The notes under the pieces were generated by a model. The model saw nothing but the letters and a program-made list of their open reading frames with translations, ran no database searches and was not told the DNA's origin. This document shows positions 1 through 5,695 of a stretch of 5,695 nt of DNA, one piece after another. How positions within the stretch are numbered: the stretch's first letter is position 1; each line of letters begins with the position of its first letter. Source of the DNA: an uncultured Oscillospiraceae bacterium (GTDB taxonomy: Bacteria; Bacillota; Clostridia; Oscillospirales; Oscillospiraceae); assembly GCA_959022875.1 (NCBI GenBank), contig CAUFAM010000093.1, forward strand, positions 1 through 5,695. Direction: 5' to 3'. Made by a program: the position numbers and the translations under genes.

Positions 1-30
1 CTCATGAAACAAATGCTGAAGCGAGGTTAA
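1..30 (+). CDS. C-terminal tail of an upstream gene (partial)
   Basis: The first 30 bases read in frame 1 as LMKQMLKRG followed by TAA at 28-30. The next gene starts only 3 nt later, and its Shine-Dalgarno-like GAGG (23-26) lies inside these last codons, so this is probably the end of the preceding operon gene rather than chance. Nine basic, hydrophilic residues are too few to name a family. A further polysaccharide gene is likely from context only. Confidence 0.6.
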   Translation, partial: LMKQMLKRG

Positions 31-33
31 GCC

Positions 34-1494
34 ATGCAACGAGTGAAGCAAGTGTTGGACGCCAGCGCCCTTTGGCGTGCCCTTATGGCCCTGTGTGCCT
101 GGGTGGGGGGACAGTGGGAGCGCAGCGGAATCATTCAGTGGTTCCTCCATCCCAGAGGGTGGTCGCCCCGGGCGTCGGAAAACAGCATCTTTTTTAAAAT
201 CTGGTCTGTGATCCGGGGGGCGCTGTGCCGCCTTTATGAACTTTTGCACCTGGATGTGCTCTTTCGGGGAAGTGTGTTTACCAAAACCTGGCTGTGGTGC
301 GCTTTGCCGGTGGTGCTGGCTCCGGCCATGGCCGTGTCCAGCCCCTCCATTGCAGTGCTGCTGCTGTGCGCGGTGGGCTACGCCTCCCTGCTTTTGAACC
401 TGGTGCGGGACCGGAAACGGCAGCTGGCCTGGTCCCCCATCAACCGGTACATCATCCTGTACGCCGGGGTGTACATGGCCGGGACCCTGTTTTCCGTCAA
501 CCTTCAGGGAAGCCTGAAGCCGGGACTTCTGTCTGTGGCATTCATGCTCTTTGCGGTAGTACTTTATAACGCGGTGGAAAACCGCCGCCAGCTGGATACC
601 CTCATTGCCCTGATGGTGCTTGCGGGAGCGGTGGTGTCCTTCTATGGCATTTTGCAGTATATCTTCCGCTGGGGTTATCAGTCCGCCGCCTGGGTGGACA
701 GCGATATGTTCTCCGGCATTGAGTTCCGGGTACCCTCCACCCTGGAGAACCCCAACATGCTGGGCCAGTATCTGATTTTGGCCATCCCCATGGGCGGGGC
801 AAAGCTTCTGAGCGCCAAGGACTGGCTGCGGCGGGCCTTCTACTTCTGCTGCTGCGGGGTTATGTGCATCTGCATGCTGCTCACCTTCTCCCGGGGCGCA
901 TGGCTGGGGCTGCTGTTTGCGGGCATGATCTTCGTGCTGATGATCAACCCCAAGCTTATTCTCCTGGCCCCCGTGGCTCTGGTGGCCCTCTATTTTGTGC
1001 TGCCTGACACGGTCATTAACCGCTTTACCAGCATCGGCAACCTCAGTGACAACTCCACCTCCTACCGGGTCTACATCTGGATTGGCGTGCTGTCTATGCT
1101 GAAGGACTACTGGATGTGCGGCATTGGCCCCGGGGACGCGGCCTTCAACATGGTTTACCCGGCTTACAGTTATAACCAGATCGTGGCCCCCCACTCCCAC
1201 AACCTGTTTTTGCAGATCGTGTGCGATGCGGGCATTGTGGCCCTTGTGGTGTTTCTCATTTTGCTGTTCGTCTATTTCCGGATGATGTGCTCGGCTATCG
1301 GGAAGGAAAAGGACTGGACCAGCCGGATTCTTCAGATCGCCTTTACCTCCGGCGTGTGCGGCTTCCTGGTTCAGGCTATGACCGATTATTCCTTCTATAA
1401 CTACCGGGTGATGTTCCTGTTCTGGGCTTACCTGGCTCTGGGGGCCCTGTGTGCCCGGCGGGGCAAGCTGCCGGAGAAGGGAGCGCGGGCATGA
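34..1494 (+). CDS. O-antigen ligase/polymerase-like membrane protein (Wzy_C family)
   Basis: A 486-residue polytopic membrane protein with about ten to twelve hydrophobic segments between residues 88 and 480. The Wzy_C hallmarks are visible: TFSRGAWLG at 284-292 at a membrane boundary, then a long extracytoplasmic-type loop with GIGPGDAAF (about 363-371) and PHSHN at 386-390, followed by another hydrophobic helix. WaaL/Wzy-type enzymes use lipid-linked glycans outside the membrane, either polymerising repeat units or transferring the glycan to an acceptor; sequence alone does not separate these roles. The first ~85 residues form a Trp- and Arg-rich, partly amphipathic extension before the first clear membrane helix. 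One helix holds a cysteine cluster (C272, C273, C274, C278, C280). The start at 34 is supported by GAGG at 23-26. The end overlaps the next gene by 4 bp, implying coupled translation. The family call is strong; substrate and exact reaction are unknown. Confidence 0.88.
   Translation: MQRVKQVLDASALWRALMALCAWVGGQWERSGIIQWFLHPRGWSPRASENSIFFKIWSVIRGALCRLYELLHLDVLFRGSVFTKTWLWCALPVVLAPAMAVSSPSIAVLLLCAVGYASLLLNLVRDRKRQLAWSPINRYIILYAGVYMAGTLFSVNLQGSLKPGLLSVAFMLFAVVLYNAVENRRQLDTLIALMVLAGAVVSFYGILQYIFRWGYQSAAWVDSDMFSGIEFRVPSTLENPNMLGQYLILAIPMGGAKLLSAKDWLRRAFYFCCCGVMCICMLLTFSRGAWLGLLFAGMIFVLMINPKLILLAPVALVALYFVLPDTVINRFTSIGNLSDNSTSYRVYIWIGVLSMLKDYWMCGIGPGDAAFNMVYPAYSYNQIVAPHSHNLFLQIVCDAGIVALVVFLILLFVYFRMMCSAIGKEKDWTSRILQIAFTSGVCGFLVQAMTDYSFYNYRVMFLFWAYLALGALCARRGKLPEKGARA
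1477..1483 (+). promoter_or_regulatory. Shine-Dalgarno site setting the glycosyltransferase start at 1491
   Basis: AAGGGAG lies 7 nt before the ATG at 1491. It supports that ATG over the in-frame ATG at 1449, which would add 14 residues (MCPAGQAAGEGSAG) unlike a GT4 N-terminus. The site lies inside the end of the upstream coding region, in keeping with an ATGA overlap and translational coupling. Confidence 0.75.
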
Positions 1495-2621
1495 AGCGGA
1501 TTTTAAACATCATCAGCGACACCAACATCGGCGGAGCGGGCCGGGTCATTTTAAACTACCTTAACTATACCGACCGCAGCCAGTTTGAGACCCTGGTGGC
1601 AGTCCCCCGGGGGAGCCTGTTGAAGGAGCCTCTGGAGAAGGCGGGAGCCAAGGTATACGAGGTGGACGGCATGGCTGACCGCTCCTATCACAAGGATGAC
1701 GTGAAGCTGCTGCAAACCCTCATCCGGGAGGTGAAGCCCGACCTGGTGCATACCCACGGAGCCCTGTCCGGGCGCATTGCCGCCAAGCGGTGCCATGTGC
1801 CGGTGGTATATAGCCGCCACTCCGCCTTCCCGGTGCCCGCTAAGCTGCGGTATCCCCCGGGCCGGTGGGTCAATAAGCTGGTCAACGAGCACTATGCTGA
1901 CCGGATTATTGCCGTCAGCCCCGCCACCCGGGACAACCTCACCGACGGAGGGATTTCTCCCAAGAAGATCACCGTGGTGATGAACGGGGTGGCCCCGGTG
2001 GAGCGCACCGCTCCGGAAGACCGGGTGGCCCTGCGGGAGAGCCTGGGAATCGGCGAAGATACGGTGGTATTCGGCATTCTGGCCCGGATTGAGGACTACA
2101 AGGGCCATCTCTACCTGGTGGAGGCAGCCCGGCTTCTGAAGCAGCGGGGTGTGACCGGATTCCGGGTGCTCATCGCCGGGACCGGCGCCTTTGAGAAAGA
2201 AGTGGCCCAGGCGGTGGAGCAGTCCCAGGTGGGCGATGTGGTGAATATGCTGGGCTTCCGCTCGGATGTGGCCCGGCTGCTGGGGGCGCTGGATGTGCAG
2301 CTCAACGCCTCCTATGGAACGGAGGCCACCTCTCTGGCCCTGCTGGAGGGGATGAGCCTGGGCCTGCCCACCATAGCCAGCGATTACGGAGGAAACCCCT
2401 GGGTCATCCAGGACGGGGAGCAGGGGCTTCTCTTCCCCAGCCGGAACGCAGCCGCCCTGGCCGACGCCATGGAGCGCCTGATCAAGGATCCGGCACTGCG
2501 CCGGGATCTGGGCCGCCGGGCCCTGGAACGGTTTGAGCGTGAATTTACCGGAGAAGTCTTTGCCCGGAACACGGAGAAGATCTATCTGGATATGCTGAAA
2601 GGAGCAAATCATGGAACGTAA
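1491..2621 (+). CDS. GT4-family glycosyltransferase, GT-B fold
   Basis: The 376-residue protein is full length for a GT4 enzyme and starts MKRILNIISD. The N-terminal Rossmann half has the IGGAGR glycine loop (13-18), HTHGALSGR (87-95) and the domain-linking MNGV (164-167). The C-terminal nucleotide-sugar half has ILARIEDYKGH with R199 and K204, the usual pair contacting the donor diphosphate, then LIAGTG, and an intact EX7E motif with E278 and E286 (GTEATSLALLEG). It has no signal peptide and no transmembrane segment, so it should act at the inner face of the membrane on a lipid-linked acceptor. It overlaps the ligase gene by 4 bp and the next gene by 11 bp, so it belongs to the same transcript. 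GT4 enzymes usually retain anomeric configuration and use NDP-sugars; the particular sugar cannot be read from the sequence. An alternative start at 1449 is rejected on Shine-Dalgarno and family grounds. Confidence 0.92.
   Translation: MKRILNIISDTNIGGAGRVILNYLNYTDRSQFETLVAVPRGSLLKEPLEKAGAKVYEVDGMADRSYHKDDVKLLQTLIREVKPDLVHTHGALSGRIAAKRCHVPVVYSRHSAFPVPAKLRYPPGRWVNKLVNEHYADRIIAVSPATRDNLTDGGISPKKITVVMNGVAPVERTAPEDRVALRESLGIGEDTVVFGILARIEDYKGHLYLVEAARLLKQRGVTGFRVLIAGTGAFEKEVAQAVEQSQVGDVVNMLGFRSDVARLLGALDVQLNASYGTEATSLALLEGMSLGLPTIASDYGGNPWVIQDGEQGLLFPSRNAAALADAMERLIKDPALRRDLGRRALERFEREFTGEVFARNTEKIYLDMLKGANHGT
2598..2604 (+). promoter_or_regulatory. Shine-Dalgarno site for the first DUF4330-like gene
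   Basis: AAAGGAG is near-consensus and sits 6 nt before the ATG at 2611. It lies entirely within the last codons of the preceding glycosyltransferase, which ends at 2621, so the two genes overlap by 11 bp in different frames. This supports the start choice and tight co-expression. Confidence 0.75.
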
Positions 2622-3117
2622 CACACCGAAATTTCGCCTGCGGCTGAACCTGTTTGACGGCATCGTCCTGGTTCTGGCCCTGGCTGTGGGGGCACTGCTG
2701 CTCTGGTTTTCCCTGAAACCCTCTGCCGGAGAGCAGGGGGCTGCGGCCACGGCTTCGACCGTGCGCTACACCGTCCGTTTCCAGCGCTGGCCCGAGGGAA
2801 CCAGCGACATCATCGAGGCGGGCGACAAGATTGTGGACAACATCAAGAATTATGAGATGGGTACCGTGGTCTCCTATGAGACGGTACCTGCTGTCAACCA
2901 GGTGCTGGACAGTGTGAACCACAAGTATGTTCAGGCGGAAATTGAAGGCTTTGAGGATATTCTGGTGACCATTGAGTCCCCCTGCACCGAGTCCGACCAG
3001 GGCTTTATTCTGGGCGGCGGCTATGAGCTGCGGGTGGGCGTTACTACCTATATTAAGGGCGAGGGCTATATGGCCAGCGGCCCTGTGGTCAGCGTGGAAC
3101 GGGAGGGGCAGGCATGA
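2611..3117 (+). CDS. DUF4330-like single-pass membrane protein, copy 1
   Basis: This 168-residue protein has a short basic N-terminus (K7, R9, R11), one hydrophobic helix at about 17-35, an Ala/Gly/Ser-rich linker (38-50) and a predicted beta-rich domain to the end. Positive-inside charge predicts that the C-terminal ~130 residues face outward. The domain contains AGDKIVDN (70-77) and MGTVV (83-87), then LVTIES and SDQGF...GYELRVG. The same blocks occur in the same order in the next gene (GDKVYD, LGTIT, LLTIEG, NDKGY), so the two look like diverged tandem paralogues. The membrane-helix-plus-domain layout and the LFD motif before the helix resemble DUF4330, but this copy lacks the DxxGRLFGK start seen in copy 2. 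No enzymatic motif is visible. The family has no established function; a scaffold or accessory role in glycan assembly or export is only inferred from the operon. An imperfect hairpin lies within the gene at 2860-2888. Confidence 0.8.
   Translation: MERNTPKFRLRLNLFDGIVLVLALAVGALLLWFSLKPSAGEQGAAATASTVRYTVRFQRWPEGTSDIIEAGDKIVDNIKNYEMGTVVSYETVPAVNQVLDSVNHKYVQAEIEGFEDILVTIESPCTESDQGFILGGGYELRVGVTTYIKGEGYMASGPVVSVEREGQA
2860..2888 (+). repeat. Imperfect inverted repeat (possible mRNA hairpin) inside a coding region
   Basis: GGTACCG (2860-2866) pairs with CGGTACC (2882-2888), and TCTC (2870-2873) pairs with GAGA (2878-2881) around a CTAT loop (2874-2877). A 3-nt bulge, TGG, lies at 2867-2869. The result is 11 base pairs with a tetraloop. 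It encodes the conserved MGTVV block of the first DUF4330-like protein and is not followed by a U-run, so it is not an intrinsic terminator. It may be coincidental. Confidence 0.5.
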
Positions 3118-3608
3118 AAGTGATCGATCATAACGGCCGTCTGTTCGGCAAAATCAGCGTCATCGATGTGCTGGTCGTCCTGGTGGTCATTGCCCTGGCC
3201 GGAGCCCTGTATGTGAAGAACAGCCGTCCCCACACCAGCACCAGCGTCACCACCCAGACCATCACCTATCAGGTGCTGGTGGAGGGTGCCCAGAACTATT
3301 TAAAGGAAAATATCCACGTGGGAGACAAGGTATACGACCTCAATTACTCCAGCGGCGGCAGCGCCCTGGGTACGATTACCGCCATTGAGGAGCGGCCCGG
3401 CAGCAAGATGGCCACTTTCACCGACGGCACCATGGGTTTGGCCGAGGTGGAAGACGGCGTCAACCTGCTGCTGACCATCGAGGGCGAGGGCCTGGTCAAC
3501 GACAAGGGCTACTCCATCAACCGGGTCTACGATTTGGGTGTCAACTCTGCCCGAACCTACTATACTAAGTATGCGGAGTTTGACGTCACCGTTACGAGCA
3601 TCTTCTAA
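3114..3608 (+). CDS. DUF4330 domain protein, copy 2
   Basis: This 164-residue protein begins with the typical DUF4330 start: DHNGRLFGKISVID at 5-18, then a single hydrophobic helix at about 16-34, a polar Ser/Thr linker (36-49) and a predicted extracytoplasmic beta-rich domain. That domain carries VGDKVYD (69-75), LGTIT (85-89), LLLTIEGEG and NDKGYSINRVYDLGV. Block order matches the preceding gene, suggesting an old duplication. Its ATG overlaps the TGA of copy 1 (ATGA at 3114-3117), and GGGAGGGG at 3101-3108 is a strong Shine-Dalgarno site 5 nt upstream, so the two proteins are probably made in similar amounts and could form a hetero-oligomer (inference). No catalytic residues or lipobox are seen. 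Biochemical function is unknown; family membership is well supported by the N-terminal motif. Confidence 0.85.
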   Translation: MKVIDHNGRLFGKISVIDVLVVLVVIALAGALYVKNSRPHTSTSVTTQTITYQVLVEGAQNYLKENIHVGDKVYDLNYSSGGSALGTITAIEERPGSKMATFTDGTMGLAEVEDGVNLLLTIEGEGLVNDKGYSINRVYDLGVNSARTYYTKYAEFDVTVTSIF

Positions 3609-3618
3609 AGGACGACTG

Positions 3619-3625
3619 AGGGGAG
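3619..3625 (+). promoter_or_regulatory. Shine-Dalgarno site for the GT-CsaB fusion gene
   Basis: AGGGGAG lies 10 nt before the ATG at 3636, within the 27-nt gap (3609-3635) that is the longest non-coding stretch in the window. It favours 3636 over the in-frame ATGs at 3648 and 3657. The gap holds no visible promoter or hairpin terminator, so transcription is expected to read through from the preceding genes. Confidence 0.65.
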
Positions 3626-3635
3626 AACAGCGGGC

Positions 3636-5695
3636 ATGAAAATTTTGATGGCCACTATGGGATTGGATATTGGCGGGGCGGAAACCCACATTGTGGAGCT
3701 GGCCAAGGAGCTCAAGCACCAGGGCCACGATGTGGCAATCATCTCCAACGGAGGCGTCTATGTGCCTGAAATTACCGCCGCAGGCATCCGTCATTACCAG
3801 GCCCCCCTGCACCTGCGCAGCTTCGGCCCCATGTACCGGGCCCGGAAGATCCTTCGGGAGGTAATTGAGAAGGAGCATCCCGATGTGGTCCATGCCCACG
3901 CCCGGATTCCCGCCTTTTTGTGCGGCACCCTCCAGCGCAGAATGAAGTTTCCCTTCGTCACCACTGCCCACTGGGTCTTTGACACCAGCGGGGCGCTGCG
4001 TTACCTTACCGACTGGGGGCAGCGCACTGTGGCAGTGTCGGAGGACATCAAGGCCTATCTCATCCGGGAGTATCATCTTCCGGCGCAGCACATTACCGTC
4101 ACCATCAACGGCATTGATACGGAGAAGTTTTCCCCTGCTGTGTCCGGGCGGCGGGTGATGGAGGAATTTGGCCTGAAGGAAGATCAGCCCATCCTCTCCT
4201 ATGTGAGCCGCATGGACGAGGACCGGGCCCTGGTGGCCCGGCAGCTCATTGAGATTGCCCCGCAGCTGGAACAGGCGGTGCCCGGCATTCAGCTGCTCAT
4301 CGCCGGAGGGGGCAATGTTTATGACGAACTCAAGCGGAAAGCGGATCAAGTCAACCAGAAGCTGGGCCGCCCCTGCGTGACCATGGCCGGGCCGCGAACG
4401 GACATCAACGAGATTGTGGCCGCGGGTGACATCTTTGTGGGTGTGTCCCGGGCGGCGCTGGAGGCCATGGCTGCTGGAAAGCCTGTCATTGTGGCGGGCA
4501 ACGAGGGCTATCAGGGCCTCTTCGGCCCGGACAAGCTGGCCGAGGCCCAGGCAGGCAACTTCTGCTGCCGGGGCCTGCCCCTGTCCCAGCCCCAGCGTCT
4601 GCTGGAAGATGTAGCGGCGGCCTTTGCCCTCTCCCCAGAGCAGCGGGAGCAGGCGGGGGCCTATGGACGGCAGGTGATTTTTGATTACTATTCCGTGCGC
4701 CGGATGGCTCAGGACTGCCTGTCTGTCTATGAGCAGGTGCGCCGGCGGAAGTACCGGGTGGTCATGAGCGGCTACTACGGCTTTGAAAATGCCGGGGACG
4801 ACGCCATTCTGGACTCCATCCAGCAGGCGGTGCGGGAGGCCAGCGACGATGTGGCTGTCACCGTCCTGTCCAAGGACCCGGACCTCACCAAGAAGCAGTA
4901 CGGCTTGGAGGCCATTCCACGGTTCCGGGTCTTTAAGGTCTTTTCCGCCCTGCGGCGCAGCGATGCGCTGCTCTCCGGCGGCGGGAGCCTTTTGCAGGAT
5001 ACTACCTCTACCCGGTCGCTGCTCTATTACCTGTCGGTCATCCGCTGTGCCCAGCTTTTGGGCAAGCCGGTGATGCTTTATGCCAACGGCATTGGACCGG
5101 TGCGCAAGCGGGTAAACCGCCGCAGGGTCAAGCGGGTGGTGGAGCAGGCCGCCCTGGTGACCCTCCGGGACCACAAGTCCCTGGAGGAGCTGCGGGAGAT
5201 GGGGGTGGAGCGCAAGGATGTGGTGGTCACGGCGGATCCGGTCTTCCATCTGGCGGCCGCGGAGCCCGAGCGGTGCCGGGAACTGTTGGCCTCTACTGGA
5301 GTAAATCTGGAGAAGCCCTTTGTGGCCGTTTCCGTCCGGGACTGGCCCAACGCCGGGAATTTCTATGAGGGCCTGGCCCAGCTGTGTGACCACCTGCACC
5401 AGACCTATGGCCTGGAGGTGCTGTTTTTGCTCATGCAGCCCAGCCGGGACCGGGAAGCTACCGCCCGGGTGCGGGAGCTGATGAGGTCCCCCTCCCACCA
5501 GCTGGATGCCCCCTGTACCCCCCGGGAGCTGATGGGGGTGCTGGGCCTGGCCAAGCTGTGCCTGGCCATGCGCCTGCATACGCTGATTTTTGCCGCCAGA
5601 ATGGCCGTTCCCTCTCTGGGACTGGTATACGACCCCAAGGTGGAGAGTTATCTGCGGGAGCTGGAGCTGCCTGCGGCGGGCCATGTGGAGCGGTT
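3636..5695 (+). CDS. csaB: Fused GT4-like glycosyltransferase and CsaB polysaccharide pyruvyl transferase (3' end cut by window)
   Basis: The frame is open for 686 codons and runs off the window. Residues 1 to ~365 are a GT-B glycosyltransferase: GLDIGGAETH (9-18), HAHAR (86-90), NGID (158-161), SRMDEDRA with R192 and R197, LIAGGG (221-226) and SRAALEAMAAGKPVI around E276. The first Glu of EX7E is replaced by V268. After a basic linker (RRRKYR, about 368-373), residues 373-686 match CsaB (PF04230): SGYYGFENAGDDAI (378-391), SGGGSLLQD (447-455), YANGIGP, TLRD (509-512), ADPVF (533-537) and MRLHT (645-649). In the related yeast Pvg1 enzyme an RLH triad helps bind phosphoenolpyruvate. Roughly 40-50 C-terminal residues are missing compared with a ~360-residue CsaB. 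CsaB puts a 4,6-linked pyruvate ketal on a sugar of the secondary wall polymer precursor, the anchor for SLH-domain proteins. The fusion suggests that the sugar added by the first half is pyruvylated by the second (inference). It is probably cytosolic or membrane-peripheral; no membrane helix is seen. Confidence 0.9.
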   Translation, partial: MKILMATMGLDIGGAETHIVELAKELKHQGHDVAIISNGGVYVPEITAAGIRHYQAPLHLRSFGPMYRARKILREVIEKEHPDVVHAHARIPAFLCGTLQRRMKFPFVTTAHWVFDTSGALRYLTDWGQRTVAVSEDIKAYLIREYHLPAQHITVTINGIDTEKFSPAVSGRRVMEEFGLKEDQPILSYVSRMDEDRALVARQLIEIAPQLEQAVPGIQLLIAGGGNVYDELKRKADQVNQKLGRPCVTMAGPRTDINEIVAAGDIFVGVSRAALEAMAAGKPVIVAGNEGYQGLFGPDKLAEAQAGNFCCRGLPLSQPQRLLEDVAAAFALSPEQREQAGAYGRQVIFDYYSVRRMAQDCLSVYEQVRRRKYRVVMSGYYGFENAGDDAILDSIQQAVREASDDVAVTVLSKDPDLTKKQYGLEAIPRFRVFKVFSALRRSDALLSGGGSLLQDTTSTRSLLYYLSVIRCAQLLGKPVMLYANGIGPVRKRVNRRRVKRVVEQAALVTLRDHKSLEELREMGVERKDVVVTADPVFHLAAAEPERCRELLASTGVNLEKPFVAVSVRDWPNAGNFYEGLAQLCDHLHQTYGLEVLFLLMQPSRDREATARVRELMRSPSHQLDAPCTPRELMGVLGLAKLCLAMRLHTLIFAARMAVPSLGLVYDPKVESYLRELELPAAGHVER

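Noticed and set aside
294..569. 91-codon plus-strand frame inside the Wzy_C gene
   Set aside because: Out-of-frame shadow with Gly/Pro/Arg-rich translation and no Shine-Dalgarno or family resemblance.
1449..1490. Upstream ATG giving the GT4 protein 14 extra residues
   Set aside because: The extra residues do not fit a GT4 N-terminus, no good Shine-Dalgarno is placed for 1449, and the ATG at 1491 has AAGGGAG at 7 nt and forms the usual ATGA overlap.
1551..2750. 399-codon minus-strand open frame opposite the GT4 gene
   Set aside because: Low-complexity Gly/His/Gln-rich translation without family motifs, fully antisense to an intact glycosyltransferase; best explained by codon bias.
3609..3635. 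Gap between copy 2 of DUF4330 and the fusion gene as a terminator or promoter site
   Set aside because: The 27 nt hold a Shine-Dalgarno site but no stem followed by a T-run and no recognisable -10/-35 elements.
4414..5073. Short plus-strand frames (4414-4614 and 4783-5073) inside the fusion gene
   Set aside because: Both overlap conserved GT or CsaB motifs in the main frame and translate to Arg/Ser/Pro/Trp-rich sequence typical of shifted GC-rich codons.
3300..5684. Very long open frame of 794 codons on the minus strand opposite the GT-CsaB gene
   Set aside because: Its product is rich in Gly, His, Gln and Leu with no recognisable domain, and it lies wholly antisense to a gene with clear motifs. 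In GC-rich DNA with biased codons the complementary frame often lacks stops.

Overview
The window is a tightly packed, single-strand (+) stretch of a cell-surface polysaccharide operon. Visibly high G+C content, strong Shine-Dalgarno sites, stop/start overlaps, a CsaB-type pyruvyl transferase and two DUF4330-like membrane proteins point to a Firmicute. A GC-rich clostridial lineage such as Oscillospiraceae (Flavonifractor/Oscillibacter-like) is my best guess, inferred from gene content and style rather than from any marker gene.

Layout: the last nine codons of an upstream gene (1-30); a polytopic O-antigen ligase/polymerase-like (Wzy_C) protein (34-1494); a GT4-type glycosyltransferase with intact catalytic motifs (1491-2621); two consecutive single-pass membrane proteins of DUF4330 type that look like diverged paralogues (2611-3117 and 3114-3608); and a large two-domain gene fusing a GT4-like glycosyltransferase to a CsaB polysaccharide pyruvyl transferase (3636 to beyond the window end). 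Junctions are a 3-nt gap, a 4-bp ATGA overlap, an 11-bp overlap, a 4-bp ATGA overlap and a 27-nt gap. No promoter, terminator, RNA gene, mobile element, CRISPR array or non-coding stretch longer than 27 nt was seen.

Inferred joint role: the glycosyltransferases build a lipid-linked glycan, the CsaB domain puts a pyruvate ketal on one of its sugars, and the Wzy_C protein polymerises it or transfers it to an acceptor outside the membrane. CsaB-made pyruvyl groups on secondary cell wall polymers are the known ligand of SLH-domain surface proteins, so a pyruvylated secondary wall polymer is the most economical product. The DUF4330 pair has no established function. Its position inside the operon, immediately before the pyruvylating enzyme, makes it the least explained and most interesting part of the window.
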